A DNA stretch of 64,000 nucleotides. It comes from Pseudomonas costantinii (GTDB taxonomy: Bacteria; Pseudomonadota; Gammaproteobacteria; Pseudomonadales; Pseudomonadaceae). Below are positions 38,894 through 51,212 of the stretch, one piece after another (position 1 is the stretch's first letter; every line of letters begins with the position of its first letter). The notes beneath the pieces were generated by a model. It was given only the letters and a program-made list of their open reading frames with translations. It made no database searches and was not told where the DNA came from. The translations under genes were made by a program, and so were the position numbers. The DNA is taken from positions 186,001-250,000 of the forward strand of contig NZ_MDDR01000003.1 in NCBI RefSeq assembly GCF_001870435.1, read 5' to 3'.

Positions 38894-40276
38894 ATGAAAA
38901 GGACTTTCTCGTCCTTCGGTGTGGCGCTATGGATAGCGTTCACGGCACCGATGGCTTTTGCTGTGCCCAATCGTGTGGACCTGATCCAACTGCCGCCGCC
39001 AGGCAAGGCAGTTTCGGGCGTTTATACCGGCGACAAGCTGAGCCTCAACTTCCAGAATATCGAACTGCGCGCGGTGCTGCAGCAGATCGCCGATGTGGCG
39101 GGCCTTAACTTGGTCGCCAGCGACGAGGTGCAGGGTTCAATCACCCTGCGACTCAGGGATGTACCTTGGGATCAGGCGCTGGACCTGGTATTGCAGACCA
39201 AGGGGTTGGATAAACGGGTAAAAGCCGGTGTCTTGCTGGTAGCGCCCGCCGACGAGTTGGCGGCTCGCGAACGGCTGACACTGGAGTCGCGCAAGCAGAT
39301 GGCCGAGTTGGCGCCACTGCGTCGGGAGTTGTTGCAGGTCAATTACGCCAAGGCGGCGGACTTGGCCAAGTTGTTCCAATCTGTGACGGGCTTTGAAGGC
39401 GTCACCGATGAGCGCGGCTCGGTGGCAGTGGATGACCGCACCAATAACATCATCGCCTACCAGACCAGCGAACGATTGGAAGAGTTGCGGCGGATCGTGG
39501 CGCAACTGGATATTCCAGTGCGCCAAGTGATGATCGAAGCGCGGATCGTCGAAGCCAATGTCGATTACGACAAAAGCCTGGGCGTGCGCTGGGGTGGGCG
39601 ACTCAATCCCGGAAACTGGGGCGCGGGTGGTATCGGCAAGCCCTTGGCCGAAGGTGCGCAGCCACCGGAAAATTCGCCCAGCTCACCGTTTGTCGACTTG
39701 GGTTCACTCACCGGTACTTCTGGTGTGGGCATCGCCTTTATCACAGACAACCTGTTGCTGGACCTCGAACTGACCGCCATGGAGAAAACCGGCAACGGTG
39801 AAATTGTCTCGCAGCCCAAGGTAGTTACCTCCGACAAAGAAACTGCGCGCATCCTCAAGGGCACCGAAATTCCCTATCAGGAGTCCAGTTCCAGCGGTGC
39901 CACCTCCGTGTCTTTCAAAGAGGCCTCGCTCTCGCTGGAGGTGACCCCGCAAATCACCCCCGACAATTGGGTGATCATGGAGGTCAAGGTCACCAAGGAT
40001 GAGCCCGATTATCTGAACAAGCTCAACGACGTACCGCCGATCAAGAAAAACGAAGTCAACGCCAAGGTGTTGGTCAAGGATGGCGAGACCATCGTCATTG
40101 GCGGGGTTTTCTCCAATACCCAAAGCAAAGTGGTAGATAAAGTGCCATTTTTGGGCGATGTGCCGTATCTTGGCCGCCTTTTCCGGCGCGATGTGCTGGC
40201 GGAGAAAAAATCCGAGCTGCTGGTATTCCTGACTCCGCGTATTATGAATAACCAGGCGATTGCTGTGAGTCGTTGA
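38894..40276 (+). CDS. pilQ: PilQ-type secretin, short form without AMIN domains
   Basis: A 460-residue outer-membrane secretin. A signal peptide (cut after AFA, residue 23) is followed by a short STN/N0 domain at about 45-105 ([20 protein letters not shown]), an N1 domain at about 150-210, and the secretin channel from about 260 to the end ([42 protein letters not shown]). P. aeruginosa PilQ has 714 residues with two peptidoglycan-binding AMIN domains. None is present here. The size and build resemble E. coli HofQ. It starts 12 bases after the PilO-PilP gene and is followed by aroK. Confidence 0.92.
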   Translation: MKRTFSSFGVALWIAFTAPMAFAVPNRVDLIQLPPPGKAVSGVYTGDKLSLNFQNIELRAVLQQIADVAGLNLVASDEVQGSITLRLRDVPWDQALDLVLQTKGLDKRVKAGVLLVAPADELAARERLTLESRKQMAELAPLRRELLQVNYAKAADLAKLFQSVTGFEGVTDERGSVAVDDRTNNIIAYQTSERLEELRRIVAQLDIPVRQVMIEARIVEANVDYDKSLGVRWGGRLNPGNWGAGGIGKPLAEGAQPPENSPSSPFVDLGSLTGTSGVGIAFITDNLLLDLELTAMEKTGNGEIVSQPKVVTSDKETARILKGTEIPYQESSSSGATSVSFKEASLSLEVTPQITPDNWVIMEVKVTKDEPDYLNKLNDVPPIKKNEVNAKVLVKDGETIVIGGVFSNTQSKVVDKVPFLGDVPYLGRLFRRDVLAEKKSELLVFLTPRIMNNQAIAVSR

Positions 40277-40280
40277 TTCT

Positions 40281-40799
40281 GTGCGAAATTTGATTCTTGT
40301 AGGACCGATGGGGGCTGGAAAAAGCACCATCGGCCGTTTGCTGGCCAAAGAGCTGCGCCTGCCATTCAAAGACTCCGATAAGGAAATTGAATTGCGCACG
40401 GGCGCCAATATCCCGTGGATCTTCGATAAAGAAGGTGAACTGGGCTTTCGCGACCGCGAGCAGGCGATGATTGCCGAGCTGTGCGGCTGCGATGGCGTGG
40501 TATTGGCCACCGGCGGTGGCGCAGTCATGCGCGATGAAAACCGCCGGGCGCTGCACGCCGGTGGTCGCGTGGTCTATCTGCATGCCTCGGTTGAGCAGCA
40601 GGTGGGTCGCACCGCCCGTGATCGTAATCGCCCGTTACTGCGTACAGCGGACCCTGCAAAAACCTTGCGGGACTTGCTGGCGCTGCGCGATCCGCTCTAT
40701 CGGGAAATCGCCGATCTGGTGGTGGAAACCGATGAGCGGCCGCCACGGATGGTCGTTCTCGACATTCTCGAGCGCTTGCAGCAATTGCCACCCCGTTAA
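40281..40799 (+). CDS. aroK: Shikimate kinase
   Basis: A 172-residue P-loop kinase that phosphorylates shikimate in aromatic synthesis. Walker [10 protein letters not shown] is at residues 9-17. The shikimate-binding DSDKEIE and the GGGAV motif are present, with the lid region RDRNRPLL. It starts at GTG 40281, four bases after the pilQ stop and without a clear Shine-Dalgarno, so translation probably depends on ribosomes finishing pilQ. Confidence 0.96.
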   Translation: MRNLILVGPMGAGKSTIGRLLAKELRLPFKDSDKEIELRTGANIPWIFDKEGELGFRDREQAMIAELCGCDGVVLATGGGAVMRDENRRALHAGGRVVYLHASVEQQVGRTARDRNRPLLRTADPAKTLRDLLALRDPLYREIADLVVETDERPPRMVVLDILERLQQLPPR

Positions 40800-40923
40800 A
40801 GCCAGGCCAGAAATGCGCTATTCTCGGCGGCGCGTCATCACCCTTTGAGGTGTGGCGTAGAGCCATCAGGCAACGTCAGATCCGAGCGTTGCCGATCGTA
40901 AATATATCTTCACGCGGGGACAC

Positions 40924-42024
40924 ATGCAGACACTTAAGGTTGATCTAGGCGAGCGCAGCTACCCAATCCATATTGGCGAAGGTTTGTTGGACCAACCCGA
41001 GTTGCTTGCACCGCATATTGCCGGGCGGCAAGTGGCGATCATCTCCAACGAAACGGTCGCGCCGCTGTATCTTGAGCGTCTGAGCCGCAGCCTTGCTGCC
41101 TATTCGGTGATCTCGGTGATCTTGCCTGACGGCGAAGCCCACAAGAACTGGGAAACCCTGCAACTGATCTTTGATGGCCTGCTGACCGCTCGTCATGATC
41201 GTCGAACCACCGTGATCGCTCTGGGCGGCGGTGTGATCGGCGATATGGCCGGTTTTGCGGCAGCCTGCTACCAGCGTGGTGTGGACTTTATCCAGGTGCC
41301 GACCACCTTGTTGTCCCAGGTCGATTCGTCGGTGGGCGGCAAGACCGGTATCAACCACCCGCTGGGCAAGAATATGGTTGGCGCGTTCTACCAGCCCAAC
41401 GCCGTGCTGATTGACACCGCGACCCTCAACACCTTGCCGCCGCGCGAGCTGTCGGCGGGCTTGGCGGAAGTCATCAAATACGGACTGATCTGCGACGAGC
41501 CCTTCCTGACCTGGCTCGAAGAGCATGTAGATGCTCTGCGCGCCCTGGACCAGGTGGCGCTGACCGAAGCGATTTCCCGCTCTTGCGCCGCCAAGGCGCT
41601 GGTGGTGAATGCCGACGAACGGGAGTCCGGCGTACGGGCCACCTTGAACTTGGGCCATACCTTCGGCCATGCGATCGAAACGCACATGGGCTATGGTGTG
41701 TGGTTGCATGGGGAAGCCGTAGCGGCTGGCACTGTGATGGCATTGGAAATGTCGCAGCGCCTGGGCTGGATCAGCGCCCAGGAGCGGGATCGCGGCATCC
41801 GCCTGTTCCTGCGCGCCGGCTTGCCGGTCATCCCTCCGGAAGAGATGACCGAGGCGGATTTCCTCGAACATATGGCAATAGACAAGAAAGTGATCGACGG
41901 TCGACTGCGACTGGTGCTGCTGCGCCATATGGGCGAAGCGGTGGTGACCGACGATTATCCGAAAGAGATTTTACAGGCCACGCTGGGAGCGGATTACCGC
42001 GCCCTGGCCCAGCTTAAAGGTTAA
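40924..42024 (+). CDS. aroB: 3-dehydroquinate synthase
   Basis: A 366-residue NAD- and metal-dependent enzyme, second step of the shikimate pathway. It shows [13 protein letters not shown], the [19 protein letters not shown] active-site segment and the metal ligands in [12 protein letters not shown]. Normal length. GCGGGGA precedes the ATG. Order aroK-aroB-damX is conserved. Confidence 0.97.
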   Translation: MQTLKVDLGERSYPIHIGEGLLDQPELLAPHIAGRQVAIISNETVAPLYLERLSRSLAAYSVISVILPDGEAHKNWETLQLIFDGLLTARHDRRTTVIALGGGVIGDMAGFAAACYQRGVDFIQVPTTLLSQVDSSVGGKTGINHPLGKNMVGAFYQPNAVLIDTATLNTLPPRELSAGLAEVIKYGLICDEPFLTWLEEHVDALRALDQVALTEAISRSCAAKALVVNADERESGVRATLNLGHTFGHAIETHMGYGVWLHGEAVAAGTVMALEMSQRLGWISAQERDRGIRLFLRAGLPVIPPEEMTEADFLEHMAIDKKVIDGRLRLVLLRHMGEAVVTDDYPKEILQATLGADYRALAQLKG

Positions 42025-42034
42025 TAAGATCCCG

Positions 42035-43597
42035 ATGACTAGTTTGCATGCCGACGAGGCCTTCCTCGGCCATTACCAGTTAAGCCACGACCCCTTTGCT
42101 CCTCGGGTGCCGGGCTTCAAATTTTTCCCTGCCCAGCGCAAGCCGGTACTTGGCCAATTGCACCATCTGGCGCGCTACAGCCAGCTGCTGTTGGTGGTGA
42201 CAGGCCCGCTGGGCAGTGGCAAGACCTTGCTGCGTCAGGCGCTGGTCGCCAGCACCAACAAGCAATCGGTGCAGAGCGTGGTGGTGTCGGCCCGTGGTGC
42301 GGGTGATGCGGCAGGTGTGTTGCGCCAAGTGGCCCAAGCCCTGAGTGTGTCCACGGCTGAGCCGAACGCGATCCTCAAGCAAGTCGTGCAGCTTGGCTTG
42401 ACCGGTCAGGAAGTCTACTTGCTGGTGGACGACGCCGAGCAGCTCGACGAATCTGCCCTGGAAGCGCTGTTGGCGCTGGCGGCGGGCACGCCGGAAGGTC
42501 GCCCGCACGTGTTCCTGTTTGGTGAATCGTCGTTGATCGCCGATCTGGAGCAGATCAGCGGCGAACAGGAACTGTTCCACGTCATCGAATTGCAGCCATA
42601 CGAAGAGGAAGAAACCCGCGAATACCTGGCTCAACGCCTTGAGGGCGCAGGGGCCGGTATCGAACTTTTCTCCGCTTCGCAGATCTCTGATATTCACGAA
42701 AGCTCCGACGGCTGGCCTGGCACCATCAACCAGGTCGCCCGGGATGCCTTGATCGAAGCCATGATTGCTAGCCGCTCTGCGGTCAAGCGTCCAAAGATGG
42801 GGTTCACTATGCCTAAGAAGCACGTATTGGCGATTTCTGCCGTTGTCGTGGTCGCTGTCGCCGCCGCCTGGTTGATCCCAGGTCGTAGCAAGGCCCCCGC
42901 CACCGCTGGCGCGCCAACCGAACAGGCGCAGTTGCCACTGGGCAAGCCTACGCCAAACGTCGAGTTCGCCAACTCCGGCCAACCGACCAACCTGCCGATG
43001 GTCGGCCAACCGGTGATGCGCGGCCCGCTCGCCGAAGAAGCCGGTGGTATCTCCGAAGGCGACGACGGTGTGCCGGTGGCAGGCTCCAGTGCTACACCTC
43101 CGACCGTGACCACTACCGCACCGCCTGCAGGCGTTCCGGCTGGCCCGGCAGCGACCCCAGCTGCCAAGCCGACTCCTGCACCGACTGTCGCCGCCGCGAA
43201 GCCGGCTCCGGTCGCTAAGCCTGTCGCACCTGCACCAGTGGCCAAGCCTGCTCCAGCGGCCAAGCCGATTGAAAAACCAGCCGCCACCGTTGCCAAGGCT
43301 GGCGCTACCGGCAGCAGCTGGTACACCAGCCAACCTGCTGGCCATTTTGTGGTGCAGATCCTCGGCACCAGTTCCGAAGCCAATGCCCAGGCCTTCGTAA
43401 AAGAGCAGGGCGGCGAGTACCGTTATTTCAAGAAAGTGCTCAACGGCAAGCCTCTCTACGTGATCACCTACGGTAGCTTCCCAAGCCGTGCAGCAGCCGA
43501 TTCCGCTATCAAGGCCTTGCCAGCGAAGGTTCAGGCTGGTAAACCTTGGCCTCGCACTGTCGCCAGCGTCCAACAGGAACTGGCAACAACTCGCTGA
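42035..43597 (+). CDS. DamX-like AAA ATPase with SPOR domain
   Basis: A 520-residue membrane protein. The N-terminal ATPase domain (1 to about 250) has Walker A GPLGSGKT at 57-64 and Walker B YLLVDDAEQL, in the ExeA/AAA_22 style. A membrane helix lies near 263-285 (VLAISAVVVVAVAAAWLI). A long Pro/Ala/Lys linker with repeated AKPAP-type units follows, then a C-terminal SPOR domain (about 435-512, GHFVVQILGTSSEANAQAF). It matches the DamX position after aroB and should act at the division septum. E. coli DamX lacks a recognisable ATPase, so function may differ. It starts 10 bases after aroB. Confidence 0.88.
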   Translation: MTSLHADEAFLGHYQLSHDPFAPRVPGFKFFPAQRKPVLGQLHHLARYSQLLLVVTGPLGSGKTLLRQALVASTNKQSVQSVVVSARGAGDAAGVLRQVAQALSVSTAEPNAILKQVVQLGLTGQEVYLLVDDAEQLDESALEALLALAAGTPEGRPHVFLFGESSLIADLEQISGEQELFHVIELQPYEEEETREYLAQRLEGAGAGIELFSASQISDIHESSDGWPGTINQVARDALIEAMIASRSAVKRPKMGFTMPKKHVLAISAVVVVAVAAAWLIPGRSKAPATAGAPTEQAQLPLGKPTPNVEFANSGQPTNLPMVGQPVMRGPLAEEAGGISEGDDGVPVAGSSATPPTVTTTAPPAGVPAGPAATPAAKPTPAPTVAAAKPAPVAKPVAPAPVAKPAPAAKPIEKPAATVAKAGATGSSWYTSQPAGHFVVQILGTSSEANAQAFVKEQGGEYRYFKKVLNGKPLYVITYGSFPSRAAADSAIKALPAKVQAGKPWPRTVASVQQELATTR

Positions 43598-43809
43598 AGA
43601 TTCGGCGGCCTTACCCAGGCCGCCTCTCCCGGCACCTCAAAAAAATCCGCAAGTGCGTGCTGCCCTCAAGGCCGCGCGCTTTGTGGTGTCTGCGTCACAG
43701 TGGCTTTTGAGTCGTAGCGGTCCGAACTAAAAAAGTTTTGACTAGCACAGCATATCGCTTTAAACCTTTCATAAATGCGACATAGATTTGCGACATTTCG
43801 TCGCTAAAT
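43598..43809. other. Non-coding gap before the gltB promoter
   Basis: The damX-to-gltB gap is 352 bases. It begins with a GGCGGCC/GGCCGCC stem (43606-43624) that could end damX transcription. I see no plausible gene. The right part holds the repeated GCGAC boxes and the gltB promoter, listed separately. Confidence 0.6.
43776..43804 (+). promoter_or_regulatory. Repeated GCGAC boxes upstream of the gltB promoter
   Basis: TGCGACAT occurs at 43776-43783 and again at 43789-43796, 13 bases apart. The second box is also half of a palindrome, GCGAC ATTTC GTCGC (43790-43804). The set ends five bases before the -35 hexamer, a typical place for an activator. The protein is unknown. Confidence 0.45.
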
Positions 43810-43838
43810 TTGTGAGCGTCCGTGTCGGTGTGTACAAT
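43810..43838 (+). promoter_or_regulatory. Sigma-70 promoter of gltBD
   Basis: TTGTGA (43810-43815), exactly 17 bases, TACAAT (43833-43838). The -10 differs from TATAAT at one base. The leader to the gltB ATG is about 105 bases and contains an ACCGGTT-like stem. Confidence 0.75.
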
Positions 43839-43949
43839 GACCTCCCTTTTGCCCCCGCTAAGCCGGCGTACGTTCGGCGTGGAAGGTAACCGGTTGAATT
43901 GAAAAGAAATTTGCCTCGATATAAGAGGCAGCCTGGTGAGAAAGTGTCT

Positions 43950-46900
43950 ATGAAAGCAGGTCTGTACCAACCCGATGAATTCAAGGATAACTGCGGTTTC
44001 GGCCTGATAGCCCATATGCAGGGCGAGCCCAGTCATACCCTTTTGCAAACGGCCATCGAGGCCCTGACCTGCATGACCCACCGCGGTGGGATCAACGCCG
44101 ACGGCAAGACCGGTGACGGTTGTGGCTTGCTGATTCAAAAGCCCGACCAGTTCCTGCGCGCTGTCGCAAAAGAGCATTTTGCTGTCGACCTGCCCAAGCA
44201 ATACGCTGTGGGCATGGTGTTCTTTAACCAGGACCCGGTTAAAGCACAAGCCGCTCGCGAAAACATGAACCGCGAAATCCTCGCCGCCGGCCTGCAACTT
44301 GTCGGCTGGCGCAAAGTGCCGATCGACACCAGCGTGCTTGGCCGCCTGGCCCTCGAGCGCCTGCCGCAGATCGAACAAGTGTTCATCGCAGGCGACGGCC
44401 TGAGCGATCAGGACATGGCGATCAAGCTGTTCACGTCGCGTCGTCGTTCGTCCGTGGCCAACGCCGCCGACACCGACCACTACATCTGCAGCTTTTCCCA
44501 CAAGACCATTATTTATAAAGGCCTGATGATGCCGGCGGATTTGACCGCCTTCTATCCAGACCTTAAAGACGAGCGTCTGCAAACCGCAATCTGCGTGTTC
44601 CACCAGCGCTTCTCCACCAACACCCTGCCGAAATGGCCGCTGGCTCAGCCGTTCCGCTTCCTCGCCCACAACGGCGAGATCAACACCATCACCGGCAACC
44701 GCAACTGGGCTGTGGCCCGTCGCACCAAGTTCGCCAACGATTTGATGGACCTCGAAGAGCTCGGCCCGCTGGTTAACCGCGTGGGTTCCGACTCTTCCAG
44801 CATGGACAACATGCTCGAACTGATGGTCACCGGCGGCATCGACCTGTTCCGTGGCGTGCGCATGATCATTCCGCCAGCGTGGCAGAACGTTGAGACCATG
44901 GACCCCGACCTGCGGGCGTTCTATGAGTACAACTCGATGCACATGGAACCGTGGGACGGCCCGGCCGGCGTGGTAATGACCGACGGTCGCTACGCGGTGT
45001 GCCTGCTCGACCGTAACGGTCTGCGCCCGGCGCGTTGGGTTACCACTACCAACGGTTTTATCACCCTGGCGTCGGAAATCGGCGTGTGGGACTACAAGCC
45101 CGAAGACGTTATTGCCAAAGGTCGCGTAGGCCCTGGCCAGATCCTGGCCGTGGACACTGAAACCGGTCAGATCCTCGACACTGATGCCATCGACAACCGC
45201 TTGAAGTCGCGTCACCCGTACAAGCAATGGCTGCGCAAGAACGCCCTGCGTATCCAGGCGACCATGGAAGACAACGACCACGGTTCGGCTTTCTATGACG
45301 TCGACCAGCTCAAGCAGTACATGAAGATGTACCAGGTCACGTTCGAAGAGCGCGACCAAGTGCTGCGTCCGCTTGGCGAGCAAGGCTACGAGGCCGTCGG
45401 CTCCATGGGCGATGACACGCCGATGGCCGTGCTGTCCCAGCGCGTGCGTACGCCGTACGACTATTTCCGCCAGCAGTTCGCTCAGGTGACCAACCCACCG
45501 ATCGACCCGCTGCGCGAAGCCATCGTGATGTCCCTGGAAGTGTGCCTCGGTGCCGAGCGCAACATCTTCCAGGAATCGCCTGAGCATGCGTCCCGCGTAA
45601 TCCTCAGTTCGCCTGTGGTTTCTCCGGCCAAGTGGCGCTCGTTGATGACCCTGGATCGCCCAGGCTTCGACCGCCAGATCATCGACCTGAACTACGACGA
45701 GAGCCTCGGCCTTGAAGCCGCTGTGCGCAACGTCGCCGACCAGGCCGAAGAAGCCGTGCGCGCCGGTCGTACCCAGATCGTACTGACCGACCGCCATATC
45801 GCCCCAGGCAAGTTGCCGATCCACGCATCCCTGGCCACCGGCGCGGTACACCACCGCCTGACCGAAAAAGGTCTGCGTTGCGACTCCAACATCCTCGTGG
45901 AAACCGCCACCGCCCGCGACCCGCATCACTTTGCGGTGCTGATCGGTTTCGGCGCCTCGGCGGTGTACCCGTTCCTCGCGTACGAAGTGCTGGGTGACCT
46001 GATCCGTACCGGTGAAGTGCTGGGCGACCTCTATGAGGTGTTCAAGAACTACCGTAAGGGCATCACCAAGGGCCTGTTGAAGATCCTGTCGAAGATGGGC
46101 ATCTCCACCGTCACGTCCTATCGCGGCGCTCAGTTGTTCGAAGCGATCGGCTTGTCCGAAGAAGTTTGCGACCTGAGCTTCCGTGGCGTACCAAGCCGCA
46201 TCAAGGGCGCACGTTTCGTCGACATTGAGGCCGAACAGAAAGCCCTGGCGGCCGAAGCCTGGAGCGCGCGCAAGCCGATCCAGCAAGGCGGCCTGCTGAA
46301 GTTCGTGCACGGTGGCGAATACCACGCGTACAACCCGGACGTGGTCAACACCCTGCAAGCCGCCGTGCAGCAGGGCGACTACGCCAAGTTCAAGGAATAC
46401 ACCGCGCTGGTGGATAACCGCCCGGTGTCGATGATCCGTGACCTGTTCAAGGTGAAAACCCTGGACACGCCTCTGGCTATCAGCGAAATCGAACCACTGG
46501 AGTCGATCCTCAAGCGCTTCGACTCCGCCGGTATTTCCCTGGGCGCCTTGTCGCCTGAGGCTCACGAAGCCCTGGCCGAAGCCATGAACCGCCTGGGTGC
46601 GCGTTCCAACTCCGGTGAAGGCGGTGAAGACCCGGCGCGCTACGGCACCATCAAGAGCTCGAAAATCAAGCAGGTGGCGACTGGCCGTTTCGGTGTGACC
46701 CCGGAATACCTGGTCAACGCCGAAGTGTTGCAGATCAAGGTTGCCCAGGGCGCCAAGCCCGGTGAAGGCGGCCAGCTGCCAGGCGGCAAGGTCAACGGTT
46801 TGATCGCCAAACTGCGTTATGCAGTACCGGGCGTGACCCTGATTTCGCCACCACCGCACCACGACATCTACTCGATTGAAGATTTGTCGCAGCTGATTTT

Positions 46901-48395
46901 CGACTTGAAACAAGTCAACCCGCAGGCCCTGGTCTCGGTGAAATTGGTAGCAGAAGCTGGCGTGGGCACCATCGCCGCCGGTGTGGCCAAGGCCTATGCC
47001 GACCTGATCACCATCTCCGGCTACGACGGCGGTACCGGCGCATCGCCGCTGACCTCCATCAAGTACGCCGGCGCACCGTGGGAACTCGGCCTGGCTGAAA
47101 CTCACCAGACCCTGCGCGGCAACGACCTGCGCGGCAAGGTTCGGGTACAGACCGACGGCGGCCTGAAAACCGGCCTCGACGTGATCAAGGCTGCGATCCT
47201 TGGCGCCGAAAGCTTCGGTTTTGGTACTGCGCCAATGATCGCCCTGGGCTGCAAATACCTGCGCATCTGCCACCTGAACAACTGCGCCACCGGCGTTGCG
47301 ACGCAGAACGAAAAGCTGCGTAAAGATCACTACATCGGCACCGTCGACATGGTGGTGAATTTCTTCACCTATGTCGCCGAAGAAACCCGTGAGTGGTTGG
47401 CCAAGCTGGGCGTGCGCTCGCTGGAAGAGCTGATCGGCCGTACCGATCTGCTGGACATCCTCGAAGGCCAGACCGCCAAGCAACAGCATCTGGACCTGAC
47501 GCCGCTGTTGGGCAGCGACCACATCCCGGCAGACAAGCCACAATTCTGCCAGGTTGACCGCAACCCACCGTTCGACAAAGGCCTGTTGGCCGAGAAGATG
47601 GTCGAGATGGCCAGCTCCTCGATCAACGACGCCAGCGGTGGCGAATTCGTCCTGGATATCTGCAACTGCGACCGTTCCATCGGCGCCCGCATCTCCGGCG
47701 AAATCGCTCGCAAGCATGGCAACCAGGGGATGGCGAAAGCGCCGATCACCTTCCGCTTCAAGGGCACTGCGGGCCAGAGCTTCGGCGTGTGGAACGCCGG
47801 TGGCCTGCACATGTACCTGGAAGGCGACGCCAACGACTACGTGGGCAAGGGCATGACCGGCGGCAAGCTGGTGATCGTTCCGCCTAAAGGCAGCGTCTAC
47901 AAGACCCAGGACAGTGCCATTATCGGTAACACCTGCTTGTACGGCGCCACGGGTGGCAAGCTGTTCGCCGCCGGTACTGCCGGTGAGCGTTTCGCCGTGC
48001 GTAACTCCGGTGCTCACACCGTGGTGGAAGGCACTGGCGATCACTGCTGCGAGTACATGACCGGGGGCTTTGTCGCAGTATTGGGCAAGACCGGTTACAA
48101 CTTCGGTTCGGGCATGACCGGCGGTTTCGCCTATGTGCTTGACCAGGACAACACCTTCGTCGACAAGGTCAACCACGAGTTGGTCGAGATCCAGCGGATC
48201 AGCGGCGAAGCCATGGAATCCTACCGGAACCACTTGCAACACGTGCTGGACGAGTACGTCGAGGAAACAGGCAGCGAATGGGGTCGTAACCTCGCTGAAA
48301 ACCTTGATGATTACCTGCGTCGTTTCTGGCTGGTCAAGCCCAAGGCTGCCAACCTGAAATCGTTGCTTTCCAGCATCCGTGCCAACCCGCAGTGA
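43950..48395 (+). CDS. gltB: Glutamate synthase (NADPH) large subunit
   Basis: A 1481-residue subunit that makes glutamate from glutamine and 2-oxoglutarate. I start it at ATG 43950 ([18 protein letters not shown]). Cys15 is the class II amidotransferase nucleophile exposed after removal of a 14-residue propeptide. The central and FMN domains follow, with the 3Fe-4S cysteines in [15 protein letters not shown] near residue 1100 and the C-terminal GXGXG beta-helix. It lies 32 bases before gltD, and a promoter and possible operator precede it. Confidence 0.98.
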   Translation: MKAGLYQPDEFKDNCGFGLIAHMQGEPSHTLLQTAIEALTCMTHRGGINADGKTGDGCGLLIQKPDQFLRAVAKEHFAVDLPKQYAVGMVFFNQDPVKAQAARENMNREILAAGLQLVGWRKVPIDTSVLGRLALERLPQIEQVFIAGDGLSDQDMAIKLFTSRRRSSVANAADTDHYICSFSHKTIIYKGLMMPADLTAFYPDLKDERLQTAICVFHQRFSTNTLPKWPLAQPFRFLAHNGEINTITGNRNWAVARRTKFANDLMDLEELGPLVNRVGSDSSSMDNMLELMVTGGIDLFRGVRMIIPPAWQNVETMDPDLRAFYEYNSMHMEPWDGPAGVVMTDGRYAVCLLDRNGLRPARWVTTTNGFITLASEIGVWDYKPEDVIAKGRVGPGQILAVDTETGQILDTDAIDNRLKSRHPYKQWLRKNALRIQATMEDNDHGSAFYDVDQLKQYMKMYQVTFEERDQVLRPLGEQGYEAVGSMGDDTPMAVLSQRVRTPYDYFRQQFAQVTNPPIDPLREAIVMSLEVCLGAERNIFQESPEHASRVILSSPVVSPAKWRSLMTLDRPGFDRQIIDLNYDESLGLEAAVRNVADQAEEAVRAGRTQIVLTDRHIAPGKLPIHASLATGAVHHRLTEKGLRCDSNILVETATARDPHHFAVLIGFGASAVYPFLAYEVLGDLIRTGEVLGDLYEVFKNYRKGITKGLLKILSKMGISTVTSYRGAQLFEAIGLSEEVCDLSFRGVPSRIKGARFVDIEAEQKALAAEAWSARKPIQQGGLLKFVHGGEYHAYNPDVVNTLQAAVQQGDYAKFKEYTALVDNRPVSMIRDLFKVKTLDTPLAISEIEPLESILKRFDSAGISLGALSPEAHEALAEAMNRLGARSNSGEGGEDPARYGTIKSSKIKQVATGRFGVTPEYLVNAEVLQIKVAQGAKPGEGGQLPGGKVNGLIAKLRYAVPGVTLISPPPHHDIYSIEDLSQLIFDLKQVNPQALVSVKLVAEAGVGTIAAGVAKAYADLITISGYDGGTGASPLTSIKYAGAPWELGLAETHQTLRGNDLRGKVRVQTDGGLKTGLDVIKAAILGAESFGFGTAPMIALGCKYLRICHLNNCATGVATQNEKLRKDHYIGTVDMVVNFFTYVAEETREWLAKLGVRSLEELIGRTDLLDILEGQTAKQQHLDLTPLLGSDHIPADKPQFCQVDRNPPFDKGLLAEKMVEMASSSINDASGGEFVLDICNCDRSIGARISGEIARKHGNQGMAKAPITFRFKGTAGQSFGVWNAGGLHMYLEGDANDYVGKGMTGGKLVIVPPKGSVYKTQDSAIIGNTCLYGATGGKLFAAGTAGERFAVRNSGAHTVVEGTGDHCCEYMTGGFVAVLGKTGYNFGSGMTGGFAYVLDQDNTFVDKVNHELVEIQRISGEAMESYRNHLQHVLDEYVEETGSEWGRNLAENLDDYLRRFWLVKPKAANLKSLLSSIRANPQ

Positions 48396-48418
48396 TATGC
48401 GCCTGAACAGTTTGATGA

Positions 48419-49846
<1,428 letters not shown>

Positions 49847-49847
49847 T

Positions 49848-49956
49848 GATCGTTCCCACGCTCTGCGTGGGCATGCAGCCAGGGACGCTCTGCGTCCCGA
49901 CTGGCGTGACGCGGAGCGTCACAGGAGGCGTTACCACGCGGAGCGTGGGAACGATC
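49848..49956. repeat. REPIN-like palindromic element, second copy of the 5137 family
   Basis: It starts GATCGTTCCCACGCTCTGCG and ends with the complement GAGCGTGGGAACGATC. The inner arms GGGACGCTCTGCGTCCC and GTGACGCGGAGCGTCAC are themselves hairpins. The outer arms match the copy at 5137-5242, but the centre differs. Confidence 0.88.
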
Positions 49957-49994
49957 TTGCAGCGGCATTACCGCGACAAATTGACCCGATAGAC

Positions 49995-50022
49995 AAAAGG
50001 CACGGCTCATACCGTGCCTTTT
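49995..50022 (+). terminator. Intrinsic terminator after gltBD
   Basis: AAAAGGCACGG (49995-50005), loop CTCATA, CCGTGCCTTTT (50012-50022). It ends 47 bases before hemE and probably separates the two units. Confidence 0.8.
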
Positions 50023-50069
50023 GCGTCGCGCTCTGAGAAAATGCCCGCACTTTTTTTGCGGATGCCGAC

Positions 50070-51137
50070 ATGACTGCCCTCAAGAACGACCGTTTCCTTC
50101 GTGCCCTGCTCAAGCAACCTGTAGACGTCACGCCCGTGTGGATGATGCGTCAAGCCGGTCGCTACCTGCCGGAATACCGCGCCAGTCGCGCCAACGCCGG
50201 CGACTTCATGAGCCTGTGCATGAACCCGGAGTTCGCCTGCGAAGTCACGATGCAGCCGCTGGACCGCTACCCACAACTGGACGCGGCCATCCTCTTCTCC
50301 GACATCCTCACCATCCCTGACGCCATGGGCCAAGGCCTGTACTTTGAAACCGGCGAAGGCCCGCGCTTCAAGAAAGTCGTTAGCACCCTGGCCGACATCG
50401 AAGCCCTGCCGATCCCCGATCCGCACAAAGACCTCGGCTATGTGATGGACGCCGTGAGCACCATTCGCCGCGAGCTGAACGGCCGCGTGCCGCTGATTGG
50501 CTTTTCCGGCAGCCCATGGACCCTGGCCACCTACATGGTCGAAGGTGGCTCGTCGAAAGACTTCCGCAAGACCAAGGCCATGCTCTACGACAACCCGCAA
50601 GCCATGCACCTGCTGCTGGACAAGCTGGCGCAGTCGGTCACCTCTTACCTCAACGGCCAGATCATGGCCGGCGCCCAAGCGGTGCAGATTTTCGATACCT
50701 GGGGCGGGAACCTGTCGGCGGCGGCATACCAGGAGTTCTCCCTGGCCTACATGCGCAAAATCGTCAGTGGCCTGATCCGCGAACACGAAGGCCGCAAAGT
50801 GCCGGTTATCATGTTCACCAAGGGCGGCGGCCTGTGGCTTGAAAGCATTGCCGACGCTGGCGCCGATGCACTGGGCCTGGACTGGACCTGCGATCTGGGT
50901 GAAGCCCGTCAACGCGTGGGCAACCGCGTAGCGCTGCAAGGCAACATGGACCCGACCGTGCTGTACGCCAAGCCCGAAGCAATCCGCACCGAAGTCGGCC
51001 GCATTCTGGCCAGCTACGGCAAGGGCACCGGGCACGTGTTTAACCTGGGCCATGGCATCACGCCGGAAGTGAACCCGGAACATGCCGGTGCGTTCCTGCG
51101 CGCAGTGCATGAGTTGTCGGCGCAGTATCACGAGTGA
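50070..51137 (+). CDS. hemE: Uroporphyrinogen decarboxylase
   Basis: A 355-residue enzyme that removes four carboxyl groups from uroporphyrinogen III in haem synthesis. The conserved [25 protein letters not shown] with its catalytic Asp, [13 protein letters not shown] and [15 protein letters not shown] segments are all present. Complete length. A terminator follows directly. Confidence 0.98.
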   Translation: MTALKNDRFLRALLKQPVDVTPVWMMRQAGRYLPEYRASRANAGDFMSLCMNPEFACEVTMQPLDRYPQLDAAILFSDILTIPDAMGQGLYFETGEGPRFKKVVSTLADIEALPIPDPHKDLGYVMDAVSTIRRELNGRVPLIGFSGSPWTLATYMVEGGSSKDFRKTKAMLYDNPQAMHLLLDKLAQSVTSYLNGQIMAGAQAVQIFDTWGGNLSAAAYQEFSLAYMRKIVSGLIREHEGRKVPVIMFTKGGGLWLESIADAGADALGLDWTCDLGEARQRVGNRVALQGNMDPTVLYAKPEAIRTEVGRILASYGKGTGHVFNLGHGITPEVNPEHAGAFLRAVHELSAQYHE

Positions 51138-51145
51138 TCGCTGCT

Positions 51146-51180
51146 CAATAAAAAGCCCGGCCAAATGCCGGGCTTTTTAT
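51146..51180. terminator. Bidirectional terminator between hemE and the MFS gene
   Basis: A-run, AAAGCCCGGC (51152-51161), loop of six, GCCGGGCTTT (51168-51177), T-run. Symmetrical, serving both converging genes. Confidence 0.9.
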
Positions 51181-51212
51181 TGGGGTTAATACAAAACAAA
51201 TATGGGATCGCG

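Noticed and set aside
43695..48242. A 1515-codon open frame on the minus strand opposite gltB
   Set aside because: It is the mirror of a GC-rich gene with strong third-position bias. Its composition (many Val, His, Gln, Arg) fits no family, while gltB on the other strand has all glutamate synthase motifs.
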